Assembly (NCBI RefSeq): GCF_009017495.1
Contig: NZ_CP044990.1
Span: 1,693,001 to 1,757,000, forward strand
Reading direction: 5' to 3'
DNA from: Deinococcus sp. AJ005
Lineage (GTDB): Bacteria; Deinococcota; Deinococci; Deinococcales; Deinococcaceae
Length of the DNA: 64,000 nucleotides
The translations under genes were made by a program, and so were the position numbers. Numbering within the stretch: the first letter of the stretch is position 1; every line of letters starts with the position of its first letter. The notes below the pieces were generated by a model. It did not search any database. It was not told the origin of the DNA and worked only from the letters and a program-made list of their open reading frames with translations. Shown here in pieces: positions 1 to 7,459 of the stretch.

Positions 1-1032
1 GAGGCCGAAACGCATGTCCTTAACGTAGTCCTCGCCCAGCGGGGCCATACCTTCGGCGATCCAGTCCACGGCCTGCGCGTACTCCACCTTGCGGGGCGGG
101 ACCAGGGAGGCTTTCACGTCGTACTCACGCAGCTCTTTCAAGCCCAGCCAGTCGCGGCGCACCCGCCAGTAGCGGTGCCAGATGGGGGTGTTGGCGCGGT
201 AGGTGTCCAGCAGCGTGGTCAAGACTTCGGTGGGAATACGATCTGGGGCCAGCGAGGCGGTGATGGCATCCGGATAGTTGCGGGCGCGGGCCAGGAAGAC
301 ACTCTGGCGGACGTTGGTTGCGTACATCGCGGCCTGGGAGTGGCGGGCGGCCAGATGGGCGTCGGCGTAGTTTTCCCAGGCTTCACGCCTGACCTCGCGG
401 TCCGGGCCGCTGACCAGACTGTCCACGTTTCCCTGCGTGACCGGGGTGCCGCCTGCCGTGCCGAAGCGCAGGTCCATGTTCGCCAGTGCCGGATGGATGC
501 CGCGCTCAGAGGCGAAGGGGGCGGCCACGGCGCCCAGCAGTTCCTCGATTTCGCCGCTGCGGACGTGGGGGCGGTTTCGCAGAATGCGTTCCAGGCGCAC
601 CCGCTGATCGGCGAAGTCGGGCTGAGACAGCCAGCCGGACACCGTGGCCTCGTCCAGCGCCAGCAGTTCGGGCCGGAAGAAAGCGGACACGCTTCCGTAG
701 CGGGCGGCAATGCTGCTGGCACGGTCCCGGCGAGCGGCAGCTTCCGCGTCGTGGCCGTCCACGCTGGCGGTCATGCTGGCGTAGGAAAAAAAGCGACTCA
801 GACGCAGCTCTACGTCGTCGGCCACTTTCAGGTAGGTCAGCAGGGACTCGGGGCTGTTCAGTTGCCCGGCATAGGCCGCTAGGGCGTCGATGGACCCCGG
901 CAGCGCCTGAGCCTCGGCTTCCCAGGCCCCAGGCGTAGCAAACAGCGCCTCAATGTCCCAGGTCTGTTCACGCGCTACGTCGGCGCGGGCAGGAAGAGTG
1001 CGGGGCTGACTACTGGATTGTGATGCTGTCAT
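1..1032 (-). CDS. pepF: Oligoendopeptidase F (M3 family), N-terminal part; cut by window edge
   Basis: Cytosolic zinc metallopeptidase that cleaves oligopeptides. The reading frame stays open from an ATG at 1032 to base 1, so 344 N-terminal residues are seen and the C-terminal half lies outside the window. The N-terminus ([15 protein letters not shown]), the early helices, and the segment with [13 protein letters not shown] match the PepF family from memory. The HEXXH zinc site should come after the visible part. A TAGCCT box (1040-1045) lies seven bases before the ATG, which fits a leaderless transcript. It is the last gene of a minus-strand run after lysX. Family call is good; exact subtype is not testable here. 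Confidence 0.85.
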   Translation of the reverse strand, partial: MTASQSSSQPRTLPARADVAREQTWDIEALFATPGAWEAEAQALPGSIDALAAYAGQLNSPESLLTYLKVADDVELRLSRFFSYASMTASVDGHDAEAAARRDRASSIAARYGSVSAFFRPELLALDEATVSGWLSQPDFADQRVRLERILRNRPHVRSGEIEELLGAVAAPFASERGIHPALANMDLRFGTAGGTPVTQGNVDSLVSGPDREVRREAWENYADAHLAARHSQAAMYATNVRQSVFLARARNYPDAITASLAPDRIPTEVLTTLLDTYRANTPIWHRYWRVRRDWLGLKELREYDVKASLVPPRKVEYAQAVDWIAEGMAPLGEDYVKDMRFGL

Positions 1033-1039
1033 GCTCCCG

Positions 1040-1045
1040 AGGCTA
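1040..1045 (-). promoter_or_regulatory. Putative -10 box for pepF (leaderless spacing)
   Basis: TAGCCT on the minus strand, seven bases before the pepF ATG. The bases just upstream (CCGAATGCTCTA) resemble the arm of the hairpin repeat at 47745-47833, so this promoter may be partly repeat-derived. Confidence 0.45.
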
Positions 1046-1098
1046 GAGCATTCGGGATGAAAAAGTCAGCGGGGAACGTGAATCAGATGTCTAACTCA

Positions 1099-1965
1099 TT
1101 ATCCAAGCAGCCCAATCGCGTATTCGCCCATCTTGCGGGGAATATCCACGCCCGTGGTGGACACGCTGTTCTTGAATTCCATGGTGTGATTGATCTCGAT
1201 GACCAGCAGACCGCCCCACTCGTTCTGGCGTTGCGGGTCCTCTACCAAGTCGATGGCGACGATTCGCCCGTCTACAGCGGCAGCAGACCGGACGGCGAGG
1301 TCCGCGATTTCGGGCGTGACCTCACAGTTGCTGGCCTTCGCGCCGCGCGCCGTGTTGGTGATCCAGTGTTCAGACGTGCGGTAGATCGCGCCGATGCACT
1401 CACCGCCGATCACGAAGGCGCGGATGTCGCGCTCGGGCTTGTGGATCAGCTCCTGCACGTAGAAGATGCCGTGCTGTGGGCCGCCCAGCACTTCCTTGTG
1501 TTCAATCACGGCCTCGGCGGCGTCGCGGTCATTGAGCTTGCTGACCATGCGCCCCCAGGACCCGACGGTGGGCTTGAGAACCAGCGGATAACCCAGAGAT
1601 TCGATCTGTTCTAGCGCGGCGTCGCCGTCGAAAGACACTCCGGTGCGCGGCGTGGGCAGGCCAGCGGCGTACAGGCGGGCATTCGTCGCCAGCTTGTCGC
1701 CGCACAGTTCGATGACGTGGCCGGGGTTGATCACCTGCACGCCGAAGCCTTCCAGCGCGCGGGTCACCGCATGGCCGCGCGTCTGGCTGACACAACGCTC
1801 GATGGCCACCTTCCACGGCACGGCGGCTGCGCCCGCATCATCGAAGGTCAGTTTCAGGTGGGGAACGTAGACCTTGTCGTAGGGCGTGCCCAGGGCGTCC
1901 AGCGCCTCAAAGAGCATCTTCTCGTCGGGGCGGATGCGGTCATAAAGAACGGCAAGTTCGGCCAT
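1099..1965 (-). CDS. lysX: [LysW]-alpha-aminoadipate ligase LysX (ATP-grasp)
   Basis: ATP-dependent ligase that joins the amino group of alpha-aminoadipate to the C-terminal glutamate of the carrier LysW, the protection step of lysine synthesis by the aminoadipate pathway. The 288 residues follow Thermus LysX from end to end: [17 protein letters not shown] at the start, [12 protein letters not shown] and [15 protein letters not shown] in the ATP-grasp core, HWITNTARG, and [18 protein letters not shown] near the end. The last is the ligase signature of the LysX/ArgX group. It lies downstream of lysW and lysU on the same strand, so the pathway context agrees. Confidence 0.95.
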   Translation of the reverse strand: MAELAVLYDRIRPDEKMLFEALDALGTPYDKVYVPHLKLTFDDAGAAAVPWKVAIERCVSQTRGHAVTRALEGFGVQVINPGHVIELCGDKLATNARLYAAGLPTPRTGVSFDGDAALEQIESLGYPLVLKPTVGSWGRMVSKLNDRDAAEAVIEHKEVLGGPQHGIFYVQELIHKPERDIRAFVIGGECIGAIYRTSEHWITNTARGAKASNCEVTPEIADLAVRSAAAVDGRIVAIDLVEDPQRQNEWGGLLVIEINHTMEFKNSVSTTGVDIPRKMGEYAIGLLG

Positions 1966-2044
1966 AGCAAAAGCAGGGAGAGAGCCTCTCAGCAGAGGGC
2001 GGTCAGCGCAACACTGCTCTGACCGCCCGACACTGAAAAAGGCT

Positions 2045-2218
<174 letters not shown>

Positions 2219-2267
2219 AGTTTCTCCTCTCGTTTGACAGGTTAAAGCGTATCAGTCTTTTCGGTTG

Positions 2268-2624
2268 CTATTGGCTAGACAGAGGATTGGCGTCCGGTCC
2301 GTCCTCGAACTCCAGTTCGATCCCCGCCTGACAGTGCGGGCAGCTCACGATGCTGACCTCGGAGCCGTCGTCGGCCTGTACGGTGGGCGCGGTGGCGAGC
2401 ATGTCCTCGGTGACCTCAAACTCCTCGCCGCAGTTGGGGCAGGTGGTCAGGATGCCCAGCAGTTCCAGCTCGAAGTCCTCGCCGCCGCCGCTACGGGTGA
2501 CTTCCATCTCGGCGTTGCACGAGTCGCACACGATCACGTCCCCTGGCTGCAATTCGGCGCGGTCCTGATCGCTCAGTTCCAGCACCTCGCCGCAGACGGG
2601 GCATTCAATTTCCAGCGTTGCCAT
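2268..2624 (-). CDS. Double zinc-ribbon protein, LysW relative without the EDWGE tail
   Basis: 118 residues with two zinc-ribbon modules. The first (about residues 8-42) has CPVC and CDSC and reads like a LysW core; the second (about 61-105) has CPNC and CPHC. The protein is acidic and ends in GPDANPLSSQ, so the glutamate that LysX would modify is missing. It sits between lysU and lysW with short gaps. A structural or chaperone role in the LysW pathway is an inference from position; a separate role, such as a general zinc-ribbon adaptor, is possible. See the finding on the LysW pair. Confidence 0.75.
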   Translation of the reverse strand: MATLEIECPVCGEVLELSDQDRAELQPGDVIVCDSCNAEMEVTRSGGGEDFELELLGILTTCPNCGEEFEVTEDMLATAPTVQADDGSEVSIVSCPHCQAGIELEFEDGPDANPLSSQ

Positions 2625-2647
2625 AAGGCACAGTTTAAGGGGTCTGG

Positions 2648-3160
2648 TTACGGGGTCTGGTCTGAAGTGGGCTTCTCGCCCGGAAAGCGTCCGTGCTTCT
2701 TGAAGAAGGCCAGAATGCTGCCCTCGGCCAGTGCCTCGCGCAGAAATTCGGGCGGGGGCGGAAGCTGCACGGTGCCGCGCGGGTGGGTCAGGACGCCCGT
2801 GTCGATGTTCAGCGTGACCTCTTCCCCGTCTTCCAGCACGCCAGTGAGGTCAGCCTCGAAGGCGGGGATGCCCAGATTCAGCAGGTTGCGGTAGTGGATG
2901 CGCGCGAAACTGGGAGCGACGATGGCCCCTACCCTCAGCTTCTTGAGGGCCTGCGGAGCGTACTCGCGGCTGCTGCCCAGGCCCCAGTTGCGCCCGCCGA
3001 TCAGGAGGTCGCCGGGCCGCACCTCTGCGGCAAATTCGGGGCGGGTGTAGTGGAAGGCGAAGGTCTGGAACACGTCCTCGCCGGCCATGAACGGCGCGAA
3101 CTTGCCGGGCAGGATGTCGTCGGTGTTCACGCTGTCGCCAAATTTCCAGACGCGGGGCAT
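2648..3160 (-). CDS. lysU: Homoaconitate hydratase small subunit (LeuD-like swivel domain)
   Basis: Small subunit of the [4Fe-4S] hydro-lyase that converts homocitrate via cis-homoaconitate to homoisocitrate in aminoadipate-route lysine synthesis. The 170-residue chain has the family start VWKFGDSVNTDDILPGKF, the substrate-specificity loop GGRNWGLGSSREYAP, and VGAIVAPSFARIHYRNLLNLG. The large subunit (LysT) is not in the window. A leucine-pathway LeuD is the main alternative; proximity to lysW and lysX favours homoaconitase. The last 15 or so residues (GEKPTSDQTP) are a polar extension. Confidence 0.9.
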   Translation of the reverse strand: MPRVWKFGDSVNTDDILPGKFAPFMAGEDVFQTFAFHYTRPEFAAEVRPGDLLIGGRNWGLGSSREYAPQALKKLRVGAIVAPSFARIHYRNLLNLGIPAFEADLTGVLEDGEEVTLNIDTGVLTHPRGTVQLPPPPEFLREALAEGSILAFFKKHGRFPGEKPTSDQTP

Positions 3161-3183
3161 GGGGGAGTATGGCGCGCGGGCGC

Positions 3184-3254
3184 GGGTCTAAGGGTCTAAA
3201 GGTCTAAAAGTCTAAGGAAAAAGCAGTTCGTCTTTCCTTGGGACCCTTGACCCC
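3184..3254. repeat. CTTAGAC-type short tandem array with flanking inverted arm, copy A
   Basis: On the plus strand GGTCTAAG-like units repeat four or five times (3184-3218), followed by an A-rich stretch and then GGGACCCTTGACCCC, which is partly complementary to the array. The same arrangement occurs at 40188-40258. Both copies lie between the 3' end of one minus-strand gene and the start of the next. No coding capacity is seen. Confidence 0.6.
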
Positions 3255-3962
3255 TCACGGCTTTTCCCAGTCGATCACGTCGCGGTGGCGCAGGTAAAAA
3301 AGAAACTGGGAACCCAGCAAGACGATGTTGAACAGGACAGCGGACAGCACCCGGCCCGACAGCTCGTAGAACTTGCCCAGCGTGGTGTAGGGGCGCTGTG
3401 GCGTGATGAACAGCATCACCGCGAGGGACAGCACGAACACCACCAGCATAACGAGCAGGACGTATTTGTTCTCCTGGTAAAAGCCGCTCCAGGCCCGGCC
3501 TCTCGACGTGTGGATGTGCCCGCTGGTCAGGTTCGTTCGCACACCGTCCACGCTCAGGGCCAGGGTCACGCGGGTTCCGGCGGAAAAAGCGAAGGTCTTC
3601 TCCCGGAGCAACCGCTCCGTCAGGCGTTCGGTGCGGTCCTGGACCTCGGTCAGGTGGACCCCAAACACGCGCACCACCACGAACTTGCCGCCGTCGAGGG
3701 TGTTGACCAGCCCCGGCAGACTCTGACCCGCCTGCGGCCAGGACAGCAGGATCAGTGCCCCGGCCCGAACCTCGGCGCGGTCATGGGCGATCACCAGATT
3801 GATGACCGCCTCGCCGTGTTCCGTGAGCGAACCGTCGGCGTTACGCAGGGGCATGAAACGCCAGCCGCTGAACACCCGCTCCCACAGCGCATGATCGTGA
3901 ATATCCGCGCCAGGGGCCACGGGAATCACGCAGATAGAGCGCAGGTAGTTGGCGGCGGGCAT
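3255..3962 (-). CDS. Unknown membrane protein with two C-terminal TM segments
   Basis: I do not recognise a family. The 235 residues comprise a soluble N-terminal domain of about 160 residues and two hydrophobic segments near residues 167-187 and 205-225 (YVLLVMLVVFVLSLAVMLF and VLSAVLFNIVLLGSQFLFY), ending in a charged HRDVIDWEKP tail. There is no signal peptide. It lies upstream of lysU but is separated from it by the repeat array at 3184-3254, and it is divergent from the metal ATPase gene, so it need not belong to either system. Confidence 0.7.
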   Translation of the reverse strand: MPAANYLRSICVIPVAPGADIHDHALWERVFSGWRFMPLRNADGSLTEHGEAVINLVIAHDRAEVRAGALILLSWPQAGQSLPGLVNTLDGGKFVVVRVFGVHLTEVQDRTERLTERLLREKTFAFSAGTRVTLALSVDGVRTNLTSGHIHTSRGRAWSGFYQENKYVLLVMLVVFVLSLAVMLFITPQRPYTTLGKFYELSGRVLSAVLFNIVLLGSQFLFYLRHRDVIDWEKP

Positions 3963-4018
3963 GACCCAGAGGCTACTTCAATCTGCCTGCCGTCTCTCCG
4001 GTGCCCCGCTGATTCACG

Positions 4019-4040
4019 ATATCTGAGCAGTCATTCATAT
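4019..4040. promoter_or_regulatory. Putative ArsR/SmtB-family operator at the metal ATPase promoter
   Basis: Read on the minus strand the 22 bases run from ATATGAATGA to CTCAGATAT. The core is TGAA-N6-CTCA followed by GATAT, close to the TGAA-N6-TTCA-GATAT core of known SmtB/ZiaR-type operators. It abuts and partly overlaps the -10 box at 4040-4045, the usual place for a metal-released repressor. The likely partner is the ArsR-type protein at 6576-6989. Confidence 0.65.
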
Positions 4041-4045
4041 ATACT
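4040..4045 (+). promoter_or_regulatory. -10 box TATACT of the metal ATPase operon
   Basis: TATACT, then six bases, then ATG at 4052. This spacing puts transcription start at or next to the start codon (leaderless). No SD is visible before the ATG. The -35 region is weak, which suits a promoter dominated by its repressor. Confidence 0.65.
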
Positions 4046-4051
4046 CCCCGT

Positions 4052-6304
4052 ATGGATTCCTCTTCCCCAATCTCCGGTGCCGCGCCCCTGGTGTACTTCG
4101 TGGATGGCATGGACTGTGCCACTTGTGTGCAGAAGGTGGAGCAGATGGTGAACCGCCTGCCCGGCACGGCGGGGGTCAAGACCAGTTTCTCGAAGCAGAC
4201 CCTCAAGCTCGAACTGGACGAAACGCAGACGCCGCGCGCCACGCTGGAAAAGAACCTCAAGGCCCTGGGCTACACGCCGTCCGTGCTGGAAACGGCGCAG
4301 TCGGCGCAGAGCAAAACCGCCTCCTCACACGCGGATCAAGACGGCGAGGGACAGGACCACGCTGGACAAGTCCATGAGGTGCTGTCCGCCGGAACGCCGT
4401 GGTACGCGGGCAAGCAGGGCAAACTGGTGATCTTTTCGGGGGTGCTGCTGGCGCTGGCCTGGGGCTTCGGCTTTATCGAGCCGGGACTGTCGGTGTACGG
4501 CTATGTTGCGGCCACGATTCTGGGGGTGTGGCCGCTGGCAAAGCAGGCGTGGGCCAGCGCGCGGCTGGGCGATCCGTTCTCGATCAACATGCTGGTGTCG
4601 CTGGCCGCCATCGGCGCAGTCGCTATCGGGCAGGCGGCAGAGGGCGCGGTGGTGGTCTTCTTCTTCGCCATCGGGGAACTGCTGGAGGGCGTGGCGGCGG
4701 GCCGGGCGCGGGCGGGGATTCAGGCGCTGGCGGCGCTGGCTCCCAAGACGGCTTTGCTGGTGGAAGGCAACGGCACGCGCGAGGTTCCCGCCAACTCGCT
4801 CCAGATCGGGCAGACCGTGCAGGTGCGCCCCGGCGGACGGGTTCCGGCAGACGGCACCATCACGGCAGGAACCTCCAGCCTGGACGACAGCCCGGTGACC
4901 GGCGAGAGCATGCCCGTGACCAAGACCGTGGGCGACAGCGTCTTTGCGGGCAGCATCAACACCGACGGCGTGCTGAGCATTCAGGTGGACAAGGAAGCCA
5001 GCGACAACACCATCGCCCGGATTATCGAGCTGGTGGAGGAAGCCGAGGGCAGCAAGGCGGCCACCGCTCGCTTTATTGACCGCTTCAGCCGCTACTACAC
5101 GCCGGGGGTGGTGCTGGTCTCGGCGCTGGTGGCTGTCGTTCCACCGCTTTTCCTGGGAGCCATGTGGGAGCCGTGGCTGTACAAGGGCATCACGCTGCTG
5201 CTGATCGGCTGCCCCTGCGCGCTGGTGCTGAGCGTGCCTGCGGCCATTACCAGCGGCATCAGCGCGGGAACGCGGCGCGGGTTGCTGATCAAGGGCGGCG
5301 CGGCGCTGGAAACCATTGGCACGGTCAGGACGGTGGCCTTCGACAAGACGGGCACGCTGACGGCAGGCAAACCGCGCGTGACGGATGTGCTGGGAGCGGG
5401 CGTGTCCGAGAGTGAAGTCCTGCGGCTGGCTGCGGCTGTGGAAGCGGGCAGCTCTCATCCGCTGGCGCAGGCGATTGCGAAGGAGGCCGCACGGTTGAAT
5501 GTCACGGCCCCCGCCGCGCAGGACGCCAAAGCCATTGCGGGGAAAGGCGTGACCGCGACGGTGGAGGGACGCACCCTGTTCATCAGCTCGCCCCAGCATG
5601 CGGCCAGCACGTTAAATGTGGCCCCCGATCTTCAGAGCAAATTGACCGCGCTGGAGGAGGCGGGCAAGACAGCAGTGGTGCTGCACAGCGCAGACGAGAT
5701 TCTGGGCGTGCTGGCGATCCGCGACGAACCCCGCGCGGACGCCCGCGAGGCTATTGCCCGCCTCAAAGCGATGGGCGTGAATACCGTCATGCTGACGGGC
5801 GACAACGCACGCACGGGCCGGGCTATCGCTGCCGGGCTGGGGCTGGAGGTGCAGGCGGAGCTGCTGCCCGAAGACAAGCTGCGCCTGATTGCCGAGCTGA
5901 AGAAACATGGCGGCGTGGCGATGGTGGGCGACGGCATCAACGATGCCCCGGCGCTGGCGCAGGCCGATGTGGGGATTGCGATGGGCGGCGGCACCGACGT
6001 GGCGCTGGAAACGGCGGACGCGGCCCTGCTGCGCGAGCGGGTAAGCGACGTGGCCGATCTGGTGCAACTGTCGCGCGACACCATGAGCAACATCAAGTGG
6101 AATATCGCCTTTGCGCTGGGCCTCAAAGCCATCTTTCTGGTCACGACGCTGCTGGGCTACACCAACCTGTGGATGGCGATTCTGGCCGACACCGGGGCGA
6201 CGGCAATTGTCACGGCGAACGCGCTGCGGCTGCTGGGCTGGAACGGCGGCTCCGTCAAAAAAGCCTCAGCGCCGTCTGGCCTGCCCGCGCCTGGGAGCGT
6301 GTGA
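4052..6304 (+). CDS. Soft-metal P1B-type ATPase (Zn/Cd/Pb exporter type)
   Basis: Membrane pump expected to export Zn(II), Cd(II) or Pb(II) using ATP. The 750 residues show an N-terminal HMA domain with GMDCATC (Cys22 and Cys25), a histidine/aspartate-rich linker near residues 90-110, the membrane metal site CPC (about 387-389), phosphorylation site DKTGTLT (about 431), the SSHPLA nucleotide-domain motif (about 470), LTGDN, and GDGINDAP (about 627). CPC fits both Cu and Zn pumps; coupling to an SmtB-like repressor and CadC-like cysteines there favours Zn/Cd. Its stop codon overlaps the next gene by one base. ZntA/CadA is the nearest named group. Confidence 0.93.
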   Translation: MDSSSPISGAAPLVYFVDGMDCATCVQKVEQMVNRLPGTAGVKTSFSKQTLKLELDETQTPRATLEKNLKALGYTPSVLETAQSAQSKTASSHADQDGEGQDHAGQVHEVLSAGTPWYAGKQGKLVIFSGVLLALAWGFGFIEPGLSVYGYVAATILGVWPLAKQAWASARLGDPFSINMLVSLAAIGAVAIGQAAEGAVVVFFFAIGELLEGVAAGRARAGIQALAALAPKTALLVEGNGTREVPANSLQIGQTVQVRPGGRVPADGTITAGTSSLDDSPVTGESMPVTKTVGDSVFAGSINTDGVLSIQVDKEASDNTIARIIELVEEAEGSKAATARFIDRFSRYYTPGVVLVSALVAVVPPLFLGAMWEPWLYKGITLLLIGCPCALVLSVPAAITSGISAGTRRGLLIKGGAALETIGTVRTVAFDKTGTLTAGKPRVTDVLGAGVSESEVLRLAAAVEAGSSHPLAQAIAKEAARLNVTAPAAQDAKAIAGKGVTATVEGRTLFISSPQHAASTLNVAPDLQSKLTALEEAGKTAVVLHSADEILGVLAIRDEPRADAREAIARLKAMGVNTVMLTGDNARTGRAIAAGLGLEVQAELLPEDKLRLIAELKKHGGVAMVGDGINDAPALAQADVGIAMGGGTDVALETADAALLRERVSDVADLVQLSRDTMSNIKWNIAFALGLKAIFLVTTLLGYTNLWMAILADTGATAIVTANALRLLGWNGGSVKKASAPSGLPAPGSV

Positions 6305-6552
6305 TGCCAGACATCACCGTTTACACCGTGCCCAACTGCGCCGATTGCGAGGCGGTCAAGCGGCTGCTGAAGAGCAAGGGAGCCGCCTTCACCGAGAAGA
6401 ACGTGCAGGAAGACCCGGCGGCGCTGACGGAGATGCAGCAGAAGGCCAACGTGCGAATCGCACCCGTGACGGTCATTGGTGATCAGGTCTTCTACGGCTT
6501 TTTTGATGACCAGCGGCCCGGCATTCTGGCGGCGCTGGAACCTGCAAAATGA
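6304..6552 (+). CDS. Glutaredoxin-family small redox protein
   Basis: 82-residue thioredoxin-fold protein. It begins ITVYTVPNCADCEAVKRLL, a CxxC redox site in the NrdH/glutaredoxin position, and has the cis-proline segment APVTVIGDQVFYGF. The ATG at 6304 overlaps the ATPase stop in TGATG, and its own stop overlaps an upstream ATG of the regulator, so the three genes are translationally linked. Within a soft-metal operon it probably reduces protein thiols damaged by metal; this is inferred from position. Confidence 0.88.
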   Translation: MPDITVYTVPNCADCEAVKRLLKSKGAAFTEKNVQEDPAALTEMQQKANVRIAPVTVIGDQVFYGFFDDQRPGILAALEPAK

Positions 6553-6563
6553 CGGGCCTGCGC

Positions 6564-6569
6564 TACACT
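6564..6569 (+). promoter_or_regulatory. Possible internal -10 box before the ArsR-type gene
   Basis: TACACT followed by six bases and ATG at 6576, the leaderless spacing seen at other genes here. It would allow the repressor to be made separately from the operon transcript and is the main reason to prefer start 6576 over 6549. Confidence 0.4.
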
Positions 6570-6575
6570 GAGCAA

Positions 6576-6989
6576 ATGATAATCGCCTCTCAAGAAGGCA
6601 CAGTTCCGCAGGAAGGTACAGTTCTGCAAGCAGGCACAGGTCCAGAGGGCATCTGCGAAGTCAATTGCGTCCATCCCGAAGCGGTGGCGGAGGCGCGGGC
6701 CGCCTTGCCGGACGGGCGCGACGTGGAAACCGCCTCCGCGTTTCTGAAACTGGTGGCCGATCCCACGCGCCTGCGGCTGCTGAGTGCCCTGAACACCCGC
6801 GAGCTGTGTGTCTGCGATCTGGCGGCGGTGGTGGGCCTGTCCGAGAGCGCCGTGAGCCATCAGCTCCGGCTGCTGCGGGCCGGGCGGGTGGTGGCCTTCC
6901 GCAAGGCGGGGCGGGTGGCCTATTACCGCCTGCTGGACCACCACGTCACCACGTTGATCGAGAGTGCCCTTGAACATGCCAGGGAATAG
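6576..6989 (+). CDS. ArsR/SmtB-family metal-sensing repressor (CadC-like)
   Basis: Winged-helix repressor of about 137 residues, probably released from DNA by Zn, Cd or Pb. An N-terminal cysteine pair (ICEVNCVHPEAV) resembles that of CadC. The core has FLKLVADPTRLRLLSAL, the alpha-3 metal motif ELCVCDLA, recognition helix SESAVSHQLRLLR, and the wing VVAFRKAGRVAYYRL with a later DHHVTTLIE metal-site helix. An in-frame ATG at 6549 overlaps the glutaredoxin stop; I prefer 6576 because of the TACACT box. The probable operator is at 4019-4040. Confidence 0.9.
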   Translation: MIIASQEGTVPQEGTVLQAGTGPEGICEVNCVHPEAVAEARAALPDGRDVETASAFLKLVADPTRLRLLSALNTRELCVCDLAAVVGLSESAVSHQLRLLRAGRVVAFRKAGRVAYYRLLDHHVTTLIESALEHARE

Positions 6990-7419
6990 AACTGGACAGT
7001 GGCTCAGGCTGGGCGCATTTCTGGCTGCGTTCGCCTTGCTGGGGGCCTTCGCGGGCGGCTGGCTGGCGCGGCAACTTCAGGCGCGGGGGCCGCTGTACTG
7101 CATCTCGCAGACGGGAAAACTCTGGAACGGCGTTGCTCCCCTTCCATCCGGCTTTCAGCCTGAATGCCCGCAGAGCGGGAGCTACCGGGCGGAAGTGCGC
7201 TCCGGCGATACGCGCGTGGAGCAGTACCGCATTCAGGGCTGGGAACCCCGCGCCCTGCTGGCCGCCATGAAAGCCGGAGGCTACCTCCAGATCACCGACG
7301 AGCCGATTGGGCCGGGCAATTACTCGGCGTTCCTGGGCCGCGCGGGCGTGCCGGAAGTTCAGTATCTGGCGAATCAGGAAGGCGACACGACGCTGATCAC
7401 GCTGAGCGGACGGCCTTAA
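6976..7419 (+). CDS. Unknown single-pass membrane-anchored protein
   Basis: 147 residues with one N-terminal hydrophobic segment (about residues 10-30, LGAFLAAFALLGAFAGGW) and a C-terminal domain with two cysteines (LYCISQ, ECPQSG) that may pair outside the membrane. Family not recognised. The chosen ATG overlaps the end of the repressor gene by 14 bases; a GTG at 6964 is an alternative. Linkage to the metal operon is by position only. Confidence 0.65.
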   Translation: MPGNRTGQWLRLGAFLAAFALLGAFAGGWLARQLQARGPLYCISQTGKLWNGVAPLPSGFQPECPQSGSYRAEVRSGDTRVEQYRIQGWEPRALLAAMKAGGYLQITDEPIGPGNYSAFLGRAGVPEVQYLANQEGDTTLITLSGRP

Positions 7420-7459
7420 TTACCTTCGCCACCACGGAATTGCGGCAGACTCGGCGCGA

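Noticed and set aside
2235..2240. TTGACA upstream of lysW
   Set aside because: It reads on the plus strand, away from lysW, and has no -10 box at the right distance.
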